Shown piece by piece: positions 1-7,587 of a stretch of DNA of 64,000 bases (positions within the stretch are counted from its first letter, which is position 1; each line of letters opens with the position of its first letter). The stretch covers positions 1 to 64,000 of the forward strand of contig JAKSLI010000004.1 of NCBI GenBank assembly GCA_024401305.1. The letters are read 5' to 3'. The notes under the pieces were generated by a model that saw only the letters and a list, made by a program, of their open reading frames with translations, had not been told where the DNA came from and ran no database searches. The position numbers and the translations under genes were made by a program. The stretch comes from Bacteroidaceae bacterium (GTDB taxonomy: Bacteria > Bacteroidota > Bacteroidia > Bacteroidales > Bacteroidaceae).

Positions 1-2
1 GG

Positions 3-86
3 AGTCAGTTCGGTTGGATGGGAACCGTTGGCGCAGGTGCAGGCATGGTAATACTTGCCATAGCACTTTCGCTTATAAAAAAATAA
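3..86 (+). CDS. C-terminal end of a membrane transporter (partial)
   Basis: Only the last 27 codons are in the window. They read as one glycine/alanine-rich hydrophobic helix ending in two lysines, as in the final transmembrane segment of a major-facilitator-type or related transporter. The 5' part lies outside, so the family is uncertain. A strong bidirectional terminator hairpin follows the stop codon. Confidence 0.45.
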   Translation, partial: SQFGWMGTVGAGAGMVILAIALSLIKK

Positions 87-110
87 GGGTAATCAAGTGC
101 AGTAAAAAAG

Positions 111-150
111 AAAAGTCTCGGTAAAACAAAACGGTTTCACCGAGACTTTT
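111..150. terminator. Bidirectional rho-independent terminator
   Basis: A 12-bp stem (AAAAGTCTCGGT pairing with ACCGAGACTTTT) has a loop of about 16 bases, with A-rich and T-rich flanks on the two sides. It sits between the transporter end and the convergent GH3 gene and can serve both. Confidence 0.85.
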
Positions 151-173
151 CTCTATCTTATGCTTTCAAACTA

Positions 174-2504
174 TTATTCTTCAATGAGAGCTGTAGCGAA
201 GTAACCTGAGCGGAGATCCTTGTTTACAGCCTCGCCAGTGAGCTCGATGTCTGATTTGAGACGAATGTCCATAGAAGAAGCAGCGAGTTTTACAGTGAAC
301 TTGCCTGGGTCGATAGTCCAATGTCCGCCGTTGTAATAACCAAACTGGTCTGTGTACATCTGGAATGTGACGGTCTTCTTCTGGCCTGCTTTAAGAGCGA
401 CGCGCTGGTAGCCCTGAAGCTTTATAGGACGAAGGTTAGTGTTGCCGGCAGTTGGAGAGAGGTAGAGCTGGACAATTTCAGTACCATCAAGCTTTCCTGT
501 GTTCTCGATATCAACGCTCACATTGATTTTCTCTGCGCTTGTTTCCGCGCGATCGTCAACCTTGAGATTGCTGTACTTGAATGTAGTGTAGCTGAGACCG
601 TAGCCGAAAGGATATGCAACGCGAGGGTCTTTCTCAACAGATTGGTTGTAGCAAACCTTTCCGTGGATTTCCTCTGCAGGATAACTTACGCTGAGCTTAC
701 CAGAAGGATTGATCTTTCCGTAGAGGATGTCTGCGATGGCATTACCGCCTTCCTCGCCTGGATACCATGCCTGGATGATGGCAGCACACTTGTCTGCGAT
801 CTTCGAGATAACCTGTGCACGACCGCCGAAGATTACGAGCACTACAGGCTTTCCTGTTGCGATGAGCTTCTCAACGAACTCTTCCTGCTTGCCAGGGAGA
901 CGGAGATGCTTGCGGTCGCGGTTTTCGCCACAAAGAATAGCGTTCTCACCAACAGCAGCCACGATAACATCGCTCTCAGAGGCAATCTTCAAAGCTTCGT
1001 TAAGGTCTGACTTTTCGCCAGAGTCAATCATACGGTTCTGGATATCATGGAGATAAGCCACGCGAGGGTCACCGCTTGACTCAACAACAGTCTCTACTTC
1101 CTCTGTCCAGTCGCAACCGCGAGAGTATTTGAGGGTATAGCCTTCAGGAAGATTGTCCTTCATACCCGTATGGAGGTTGACAATCTTTGGGTTCATGTCG
1201 CTTTCGATAGTCTGCTTCCAGAAGAAGCGCATTGCCTGGTAAGAATAGTCGCCGAGCATAGCCCACATTGTGTTTGCGTTAGGACCTACGAGGGCAATCT
1301 TGCAAGGCTTGTTGAGCGGAAGAACACCATTGTTCTCAAGAAGTACTACCGACTGTGACGCGAGGTCATAGGCAGTCTGACGCTCCTCCTTTGTGTCAAC
1401 CTCAATATGACCTTCTTCATAAAGCTTAGGATTCTTGTCAAGCAAGCCGAGTTCAGCCTTGTGGCGAAGAACACGCTTAACGGCTGTTTCGAAAGTTTCC
1501 GGAGTAACGAGACCTTGCTTGATGGCTTCTGGAAGATGAGCGTATGTCTTGCCTTCTGGGAAGTCAACATCATTGCCGGCATTGATTGCCGCAGCTGCGC
1601 GCTGAACATCGTTGAGACTATCGTCAATCTGCTCTATTGCGCCGTAGTCGCTTACTACGATGCCTTCATACTTGAGGTACTTGCGGAGAATGTCGTCAAG
1701 GAGATATTTGTTGGCAACACACTTTATGCTGTCAACAGCGTGATAGCCAGGCATGATTGTCTTGCAGCCAGCGAGACGGATGGCTGTCTCGTGAGGCAGA
1801 AGGATTTCTTCGAGAAGTTCCTTCTCTTCTGCATCGCCACCACCGCCGTAGCCGAGGTAGTGCTTTGTGCAAGCTGCAACACCCTTGCGGAGATCCCCAA
1901 GCTGAAGACCTTTCACGAAAGCTGTTCCGAGAGTTGCTGAGAGGTAATCGTCCTCGCCGTATGATTCCTCAAGACGGTTGAACGAAGGATCGCGGACAAC
2001 ATCCACCATTGGCGAAAGCGACTGGAAACCGCCCATCTTGCGAAGGGCAGTGGCTGTCTGCTGAGTCTTCAGTTCTGCAAGTTCCGGGTTGAATGAACAT
2101 GCAAGACCAATCTGCTGTGGATAGACAGTAGCGTCCTTGCCATCGATACCACTGAGAACCTCCTCGTGGAGCAAGGCTGGTATGCCTGAAGGAGTGTTGT
2201 TGATGAGCCAATCCTGCATCTGCGCAACCATGTCACGAAGCTCGTCAGGAGTTTTCTGCGTGTTGAGGGCAAACTGTGAGAAATGACCTATTCCGTTTGG
2301 AATAAGTTTCTTGCAAAGTGCAGTGTCAAGCTTGTCGTTTTCGTCGAAAAACTGTGTCATGTAGATGCCCTGAAGTTGAGCGAGTCGCTCCTCCTGAGTC
2401 ATGCTATCATAAAGTTTGTTGACCTTCTCGTCAATAGATTCACTGGTGCATGAAAGCATCATTGCTGCAGCTCCCATAAGGATTCCTTTCTTAATTAAAT
2501 TCAT
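174..2504 (-). CDS. Glycoside hydrolase family 3 beta-glucosidase, lipoprotein
   Basis: A 776-residue GH3 enzyme, probably removing beta-linked glucose or xylose from oligosaccharides at the cell envelope. The N-terminus is a lipoprotein signal with the lipobox cysteine at residue 19. The (beta/alpha)8 domain includes the KHYLGYGGG segment and the nucleophile Asp286 in VVSDYGA. The alpha/beta sandwich domain follows, and a fibronectin III-like C-terminal domain (about residues 650-760) completes the standard GH3 layout. Length is normal for BglX-like enzymes. It is transcribed alone from a good Bacteroidetes promoter and ends at the bidirectional terminator. The exact substrate cannot be read from sequence. 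Confidence 0.93.
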   Translation of the reverse strand: MNLIKKGILMGAAAMMLSCTSESIDEKVNKLYDSMTQEERLAQLQGIYMTQFFDENDKLDTALCKKLIPNGIGHFSQFALNTQKTPDELRDMVAQMQDWLINNTPSGIPALLHEEVLSGIDGKDATVYPQQIGLACSFNPELAELKTQQTATALRKMGGFQSLSPMVDVVRDPSFNRLEESYGEDDYLSATLGTAFVKGLQLGDLRKGVAACTKHYLGYGGGGDAEEKELLEEILLPHETAIRLAGCKTIMPGYHAVDSIKCVANKYLLDDILRKYLKYEGIVVSDYGAIEQIDDSLNDVQRAAAAINAGNDVDFPEGKTYAHLPEAIKQGLVTPETFETAVKRVLRHKAELGLLDKNPKLYEEGHIEVDTKEERQTAYDLASQSVVLLENNGVLPLNKPCKIALVGPNANTMWAMLGDYSYQAMRFFWKQTIESDMNPKIVNLHTGMKDNLPEGYTLKYSRGCDWTEEVETVVESSGDPRVAYLHDIQNRMIDSGEKSDLNEALKIASESDVIVAAVGENAILCGENRDRKHLRLPGKQEEFVEKLIATGKPVVLVIFGGRAQVISKIADKCAAIIQAWYPGEEGGNAIADILYGKINPSGKLSVSYPAEEIHGKVCYNQSVEKDPRVAYPFGYGLSYTTFKYSNLKVDDRAETSAEKINVSVDIENTGKLDGTEIVQLYLSPTAGNTNLRPIKLQGYQRVALKAGQKKTVTFQMYTDQFGYYNGGHWTIDPGKFTVKLAASSMDIRLKSDIELTGEAVNKDLRSGYFATALIEE

Positions 2505-2527
2505 GTTAAAGCAGTTTTGTTATGCTG

Positions 2528-2559
2528 CAAAATTAGTAAAATATATGCGTACAGGCAAA
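2528..2559 (-). promoter_or_regulatory. Promoter of the GH3 gene
   Basis: On the minus strand TTTG is followed by 20 bases and then TAATTTTG, a perfect Bacteroidetes -33/-7 arrangement. It lies about 24 bases upstream of the GH3 start codon. Confidence 0.75.
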
Positions 2560-2633
2560 AGCGTTACCTATTTATGTGCGCGTTGTTATCATTGGAAGAG
2601 GAAAAAGTATCAAGAGTAGAGTTTGTTCGCTCC

Positions 2634-3578
2634 TTATCCCAATCGTTCGAAGAATGTGCAGATGTCTTCCCAGCATTTGAAAGTGTCGCTGCCGAACTCA
2701 ATGTTAGTGCCCATGAAGTCAGGTTCCTTACGGCGAGTGATGTAGAAGTCGCCAAGAAGAAGCTGCGGTTTGTTGGTGAATATTATTGAGTCGTAAGCCG
2801 GCGCCGAAAGGTACTTTTCCACCCAATCCTGTACATTGTTAATATATTGGTGGTCATTGGTTGGAGCGTCTGCCACTATATAGACCGTGTATTTCTCTAT
2901 CAGCTGATAATAAGCGATACGGAGAGAAGACGCAGCCTGCATGTATTGGTCGTGAATACAGTCGAAATGGATGAACAATGGTGGCAGTTCCACGCCCTCC
3001 TGCTTGTTACGGATCTTGCGGATAAGTGGTAATAGGTAGTTGTGAACGGCGTGATCTGTCAGACGATGCTCACCGTGGAAATGGATGGCGTTGGGATAAT
3101 GTTCTCGGAAAAGGTCGAAGGTGTGAACAATTGGGTCTTCATCGCCGAAAAGTCCATAGACCCTGCCACGCTCTTCTTCGGTGATGTCCTGGAAGCAAAG
3201 CTGCGTGATTGCAGCATATTCCTTGACCATAGCCTTCGTGATGATGAACTCCTGAACGCCGTCAGCGCGAGGATTCTGGAAAGTGAGCTTGCCCACCATG
3301 CCGTGAGAGCTCATCGTGTCGCCCATCTGGAAAGCAGGATTTACGAGAATGCGGTCGAAGCCCTTGAGTTGTTCGGTGTACATTCCGCCCATGGAAGTGC
3401 CGACAATGATGTCCGGCTGCTCTTCCTCAGCCATCTGCTTCAGCATGGCAATGGCTTCTTCCGGAACTATTGGTATATCTCTTGCTACGACCTCATCGTT
3501 TGGCAGGCATGAGCGCAGGAGCTTCACTGTGCCTGATTGTGCCGATGAGCCGAAGCCGTGTACGTACATTAGTTTCAT
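2634..3578 (-). CDS. YqiA-type esterase fused to a degenerate NT5C-like HAD domain
   Basis: The 314-residue protein has two parts. Residues 1-190 form an alpha/beta hydrolase of the YqiA/UPF0227 kind: an early HGFGSS loop, nucleophile Ser62 in GTSMGG, the acidic GDED segment (145-148) and histidines around 168-176. Residues 200-314 resemble 5'(3')-deoxyribonucleotidase-like HAD proteins: a WVEKYL segment, GDFYI, FGSDTF and W..I...F near the end. The HAD catalytic signatures are broken. The first DxD motif reads HFD (204-206) and the usual DDR motif reads ITRR (280-283). The second domain is therefore probably a binding or structural pseudoenzyme. No nucleotide-hydrolysing role is expected, and the esterase substrate is unknown. 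Confidence 0.8.
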   Translation of the reverse strand: MKLMYVHGFGSSAQSGTVKLLRSCLPNDEVVARDIPIVPEEAIAMLKQMAEEEQPDIIVGTSMGGMYTEQLKGFDRILVNPAFQMGDTMSSHGMVGKLTFQNPRADGVQEFIITKAMVKEYAAITQLCFQDITEEERGRVYGLFGDEDPIVHTFDLFREHYPNAIHFHGEHRLTDHAVHNYLLPLIRKIRNKQEGVELPPLFIHFDCIHDQYMQAASSLRIAYYQLIEKYTVYIVADAPTNDHQYINNVQDWVEKYLSAPAYDSIIFTNKPQLLLGDFYITRRKEPDFMGTNIEFGSDTFKCWEDICTFFERLG

Positions 3579-3728
3579 AGTTTTGTTTTTTGTCTTTTAA
3601 TGTCTATGTTGGTGATTTTAGTCTTGATTTTAGTTTTGATTTCGAGGAGCTTTGCGACGATCCCCTAAAAATCGTTTCCTAAAAGCGACGTATTGGAGCG
3701 TATTTGTCGTTGTGATTTTTGTTTAAGA

Positions 3729-4160
3729 TTATCGTATTCGATAGCATTTCTGAGTATTGGTGTCATACCCCCAACGTTCAGAATATACACCGCTTGGACT
3801 GAAATTAATCAGCATACCAAATGGGCAATTAGTAAGTCTTAGGTACGACCATAGTTGCTTTCTCTGTTGTTCACCAACAGTATCAAGTGCCTTTAGCTCA
3901 AGAATAATGTTACCTAGTTCCATATCAACTGCTATCAGGTCAAATTTACGCTTTACGCGAGTTGCACGGCCTTTATAATAGATGGGAAAATCTTCTTGTC
4001 GATGTACGATGAATCCTGCATCCTCAAGCTCACAGCAAAGACCAGCTTCGTAAACAAGTTCGTCAACGCCTGAATGCCAGTAGTTATAAGATGCAAATGC
4101 ACAACCAACAATCTTGTCACACACCAGTTTGCGTTTAATTTCAAATTCGTATTGTGTCAT
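3729..4160 (-). CDS. GxxExxY family protein (PD-(D/E)XK-like fold)
   Basis: A 143-residue protein carrying the name-giving motif G31-V-D-E34-L-V-Y37, followed by a CCELEDAGF helix. A PD-(D/E)XK-like core follows, with Asp74 (FDLI) and Glu88-x-Lys90 (LELK). The family is widespread in Bacteroidetes and cyanobacteria. Its biological role is unsettled, though the fold suggests nucleic acid or nuclease-related activity. It is monocistronic, with its promoter about 185 bases upstream in the region shared with dnaK. Confidence 0.85.
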   Translation of the reverse strand: MTQYEFEIKRKLVCDKIVGCAFASYNYWHSGVDELVYEAGLCCELEDAGFIVHRQEDFPIYYKGRATRVKRKFDLIAVDMELGNIILELKALDTVGEQQRKQLWSYLRLTNCPFGMLINFSPSGVYSERWGYDTNTQKCYRIR

Positions 4161-4343
4161 ATTATAAAAATCTTTAACAAGAATCTTTACTAAAATGCGC
4201 TCGAATACCTCGCTTTATTGAGGTCTTTTGTAGGGATCGCTTCGCTCGACATCCAAACCAAAATCTTTAGAAAAATCTATTTTTACTAAATTAAAGTTAT
4301 GAATACCTCTTAGCCTCGCAGCATGCTGCGAACTAATTCGCTA

Positions 4344-4374
4344 CAAAATTAAACATTTTGCGCTTTTTGGCAAA
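4344..4374 (-). promoter_or_regulatory. Promoter of the GxxExxY gene
   Basis: On the minus strand TTTG, 19 bases, then TAATTTTG. The -33 element overlaps the first sigma-54-like site pointing toward dnaK, so the two divergent promoters could interfere. A perfect 14-bp palindrome, CGCAGCATGCTGCG (4317-4330), lies just downstream in the leader. Confidence 0.7.
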
Positions 4375-4383
4375 GCATTTGTA
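4367..4383 (+). promoter_or_regulatory. Upstream sigma-54-like site (weaker copy)
   Basis: TTGGCAAAGCATTTGTA matches the YTGGCACGRNNNTTGCW pattern at 14 of 17 positions. It lies 82 bp upstream of the better copy, and the following bases (GAACAAC, then GACCGA) partly recur after the second copy. The pair looks like a duplicated promoter unit. Confidence 0.4.
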
Positions 4384-4448
4384 TGATAATGTTTGAACAA
4401 CGACCGAAAAGAATGTTTTTCTCCTCTATGAGATTTGAATTTGGATTT

Positions 4449-4465
4449 TTGGCACGGTGTTTGTA
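4449..4465 (+). promoter_or_regulatory. Sigma-54-like promoter of dnaK
   Basis: TTGGCACGGTGTTTGTA fits the -24/-12 consensus YTGGCACGRNNNTTGCW at every position except one (T for C in the -12 element). It is 87 bases upstream of the dnaK start. I see no TAnnTTTG box between here and the start codon, and no CIRCE element. RpoN control is inference. Confidence 0.6.
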
Positions 4466-4552
4466 TAATATAAAGCGAAGACCTTGAACAACAAATTTTC
4501 AAGACCGACTTCTAAACATTAATAGAAAAATAATAAAAAAGAAAATACAACT

Positions 4553-6493
4553 ATGGGAAAAGTAATTGGTATTGACCTCGGCACAACAAACTCATGTGTC
4601 GCAGTATTTGAAGGTAGCGAACCAGTGGTTATCGCTAACAGTGAAGGTAAGCGTACAACTCCTTCTGTAATCGGTTTCGTTGAGAATGGCGAGCGCAAGG
4701 TTGGTGACCCAGCTAAGCGTCAGGCTATCACAAACCCAAAGAACACTATCTACTCTATCAAGCGTTTCATGGGTGAGACTTACCAGCAGGTAGAGAAGGA
4801 AATCGCACGCGTTCCTTATTCAGTAGTAAACGTAAACAACACTCCTCGCGTTGACATCAACGGCAAGCAGTACACTCCACAGGAGATTTCTGCTATGACT
4901 CTCCAGAAGATGAAGAAGACTGCTGAGGACTATCTCGGACAGGAAGTTACAGACGCTGTAATCACAGTTCCTGCTTACTTCTCTGACTCTCAGCGCCAGG
5001 CTACTAAGGAAGCTGGTGCAATCGCAGGCCTCAACGTTCTCCGTATCGTTAACGAGCCAACAGCTGCTGCTCTTGCTTACGGTGTTGACAAGGCAAACAA
5101 GGACATGAAGATCGCTGTCTTCGACCTCGGTGGTGGTACATTCGATATCTCAATCCTCGAGTTCGGTGGTGGTGTATTCGAAGTGCTCTCTACAAATGGT
5201 GATACTCACCTCGGTGGTGACGACTTCGACCAGGTAATCATCGACTGGCTCGTTCAGGAGTTCAAGAACGACGAAGGTGCAGACCTCACTCAGGATCCAA
5301 TGGCTATGCAGCGCCTCAAGGAAGCTGCTGAGAAGGCTAAGATTGAGCTCTCAAGCTCTACAGCTACAGAAATCAACCTCCCTTACATCATGCCTGTAGG
5401 CGGTGTGCCAAAGCACTTGATGAAGAACCTTACTCGTGCTAAGTTCGAGCAGCTCGCTAACAATCTCATCCAGGCTTGTCTCGTACCTTGCCAGAACGCT
5501 ATGCGCGACGCTAAGCTCTCTACATCTGATATCGACGAAGTAATCCTCGTAGGTGGTTCTACTCGTATTCCTGCTGTTCAGCAGATCGTTAAGAACTACT
5601 TCGGCAAGGAGCCTTCAAAGGGCGTTAACCCAGACGAGGTTGTTGCTGTAGGTGCTTGTATCCAGGGTGCTATCCTCAACAAGGAAGAAGGTGTTGGTGA
5701 CATCGTGCTCCTCGACGTTACTCCTCTTACTCTCGGTATCGAGACAATGGGTGGCGTGATGACTAAGCTCATCGATGCTAACTCTACAATCCCTTGCAAG
5801 CAGACTCAGACATTCTCTACTGCTGCCGACAACCAGACAGAGGTAACTATCCACGTTCTTCAGGGTGAGCGTCCAATGGCTTCACAGAACAAGTCTATCG
5901 GTAATTTCAACCTTGGCGGTATCACTCCAGCTCCTCGCGGTGTGCCACAGATTGAGGTGACATTCGACATCGACGCTAACGGTATCCTCTCTGTTTCTGC
6001 AAAGGATAAGGCAACAGGCAAGGAACAGTCTATCCGCATCGAGGCTTCTTCTGGTCTTTCAAAGGAGGAAATCGAGCGCATGAAGGCTGAGGCTGAGGCT
6101 AACGCAGCTGCTGACAAGGCAGAGCGCGAGAAGATTGACAAGCTCAACCAGGCAGACTCGATGATCTTCCAGACAGAGAACATGCTCAAGGAGAGCGGCG
6201 ACAAGCTCGATCCTGCTATCAAGTCTGAGGTAGAGGCTGCTATCAGCAAGCTCAAGGATGCTCACAAGGCAGCAGACATCCCTGCTATCGACGCAGCTAT
6301 CGCAGAGCTCAACGCAGCAGCAACTAAGATGTATCAGCAGGCTCAGGCAGCTCAGGGCAGTGCTCAGGCAGGTCCTCAGGGTGGCTTCAACGGTGCAGGC
6401 GGTCCTTTCGGCGGTCAGCAGGGCGGTCCACAGCAGCCAAACAACAACGGCGGCGACAATATCCAGGACGCTGACTTTGAGGAGGTTAAGTAA
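4553..6493 (+). CDS. dnaK: Molecular chaperone DnaK (Hsp70)
   Basis: A 646-residue cytoplasmic Hsp70. The nucleotide-binding domain starts with [11 protein letters not shown] and contains [18 protein letters not shown], the [15 protein letters not shown] phosphate loop and [11 protein letters not shown]. The substrate-binding domain includes [13 protein letters not shown] and the NQTEV strand. The C-terminus is a Gly/Gln/Asn-rich linker with an acidic ADFEEVK end, typical of bacterial DnaK. Codon choice is strongly biased (CTC, GGT, AAG), as expected for a highly expressed gene. It is transcribed alone (no grpE or dnaJ beside it), behind sigma-54-like sites and before a strong terminator. Confidence 0.99.
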   Translation: MGKVIGIDLGTTNSCVAVFEGSEPVVIANSEGKRTTPSVIGFVENGERKVGDPAKRQAITNPKNTIYSIKRFMGETYQQVEKEIARVPYSVVNVNNTPRVDINGKQYTPQEISAMTLQKMKKTAEDYLGQEVTDAVITVPAYFSDSQRQATKEAGAIAGLNVLRIVNEPTAAALAYGVDKANKDMKIAVFDLGGGTFDISILEFGGGVFEVLSTNGDTHLGGDDFDQVIIDWLVQEFKNDEGADLTQDPMAMQRLKEAAEKAKIELSSSTATEINLPYIMPVGGVPKHLMKNLTRAKFEQLANNLIQACLVPCQNAMRDAKLSTSDIDEVILVGGSTRIPAVQQIVKNYFGKEPSKGVNPDEVVAVGACIQGAILNKEEGVGDIVLLDVTPLTLGIETMGGVMTKLIDANSTIPCKQTQTFSTAADNQTEVTIHVLQGERPMASQNKSIGNFNLGGITPAPRGVPQIEVTFDIDANGILSVSAKDKATGKEQSIRIEASSGLSKEEIERMKAEAEANAAADKAEREKIDKLNQADSMIFQTENMLKESGDKLDPAIKSEVEAAISKLKDAHKAADIPAIDAAIAELNAAATKMYQQAQAAQGSAQAGPQGGFNGAGGPFGGQQGGPQQPNNNGGDNIQDADFEEVK

Positions 6494-6522
6494 TCTTCTT
6501 TCTGAAGATATAAGTAAATAAA

Positions 6523-6565
6523 AGATAGCGTGTAGCACATCAAATGCTACACGCTATCTGCGTTT
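6523..6565 (+). terminator. dnaK terminator
   Basis: A perfect 15-bp stem (6523-6537 with 6545-6559) with a 7-base loop is followed by a short T-rich tail, 30 bases after the dnaK stop codon. Confidence 0.85.
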
Positions 6566-6735
6566 TATGGGCTAATGTATGATTGATGACTCTTTCAATT
6601 CATCTTTCGTTTTTTTTGAAGAAAGCTATTGTTTCAACTAAATTTTGAAAATGTTTCTCGTTTTGCCGTCACCGTCACTAATATTGCGTAATATGTTTGT
6701 TATCAGAGTGATAAGTGAGTGACGGCACATTTTTC

Positions 6736-6834
6736 ACCGTCACTTCACCGTCACTTTACCGTCACTTTACCGTTACTTTCCCAACACTTCACCGTCATTT
6801 TACCGTCATTGTAATGTCACTACAATGTCGCTTT
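6736..6834. repeat. Nine-unit 11-bp tandem repeat (ACCGTCACTTT-like)
   Basis: ACCGTCACTTT-like units begin at 6736, 6747, 6758, 6769, 6780, 6791, 6802, 6813 and 6824. They stay in exact 11-bp register with point changes but no insertions. A length not divisible by three argues against coding function. Two reversed units lie at 7129 and 7140, also 11 bp apart. Confidence 0.85.
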
Positions 6835-6936
6835 CTGAAACCTTGTTGTGAGTAATTAGGTGGCATCTCTATTGTATTTCTGCCAGTACCTCTCTATTGA
6901 ATTCCTAACAAGCACACCCATTATTTGTGTCTTTTA

Positions 6937-7014
6937 CAACTGTGCAATGAGGCATTGCACAGTTGTGTATAGCACGTTGCACAGTTGTGTAATGTAGGTT
7001 GCACAGTTGTGCAG
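6937..7014. repeat. 22-bp direct repeats of TTGCACAGTTGTG with one inverted copy
   Basis: TTGCACAGTTGTG occurs at 6955, 6977 and 6999, exactly 22 bp apart, and in reverse as CAACTGTGCAA at 6937-6947. The word is nearly self-complementary, so each unit could be a dimeric protein site. The 22-bp spacing is twice that of the neighbouring 11-bp array. Confidence 0.8.
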
Positions 7015-7587
7015 TTGTTCTACACAAGCCATGTCGCACTGCTATTTTAGTTTAATCACTCTTGGCCGAGTGCTTTTCCCAGCCTATGATGCGTTCAACT
7101 TCTTATGTTAATTTATGTCAATCAAAGAGTGACGGTAAAGTGACGGTGAAAAATGTGCCGTCACTCATGTATTATCTTAATACACAATCTGTTACGATGA
7201 AATCGTGATGGTGACGGTAAAATGAAAATCTCTAGAGATTTCTTTCAGAAATTCATACACACGGAGTCCTTCAACGTGTTGAAGACCAATATGCTTCCTC
7301 GCTATACATTATCTGTATCACGTCCACATGTCCGTCATACTTCTAACGGTTAAAGTCTTGGTTCTTCTGTTACGCATCATACTCCACACCATCTATTATC
7401 ACTTTCACATTACGTCTTTCCACATGCTGTGGCATATCCCCTGGCATCGCTTTCATTAGGTAATGAAATTCACCAAAATATGAAATCCTTGACGCAGACT
7501 ATAGTAATCTATAAGTTTGGGAAAGAGGTACATTCAATAGTTTGTTTTTATTATAAAACTTAGTGTCAAAATCCATCTAAAATTCTG

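Larger units (their letters stand above)
6717..7166. repeat. 29-bp perfect inverted repeat with a spacer of about 390 bp
   Basis: Positions 6717-6745 and 7138-7166 are exact reverse complements over 29 bases. Each arm has the ACCGTCAC/GTGACGGT word at its core, and the similarity continues imperfectly into the adjacent 11-bp units. The enclosed DNA carries the 11-bp and 22-bp arrays. Confidence 0.85.
6566..7587. other. 1-kb non-coding, repeat-rich stretch downstream of dnaK and ddmE
   Basis: No convincing gene is present. It holds the repeat arrays listed separately, enclosed in part by a perfect 29-bp inverted repeat (6717-6745 and 7138-7166). The right part (7250-7560) is featureless except for a 28-codon minus-strand frame (7370-7456, starting MKAMPGDMPQHVERR) that looks like the end of a lost gene. 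Both flanking genes converge on this stretch, so it is unlikely to be an ordinary promoter region. Confidence 0.6.

Noticed and set aside
727..1056. Several plus-strand frames within the GH3 gene
   Set aside because: All are shadows of the strongly supported minus-strand enzyme.
4317..4330. CGCAGCATGCTGCG palindrome as an HrcA/CIRCE-type dnaK operator
   Set aside because: It lacks the CIRCE consensus and spacing and lies within the leader of the divergent gene, far from the dnaK start.
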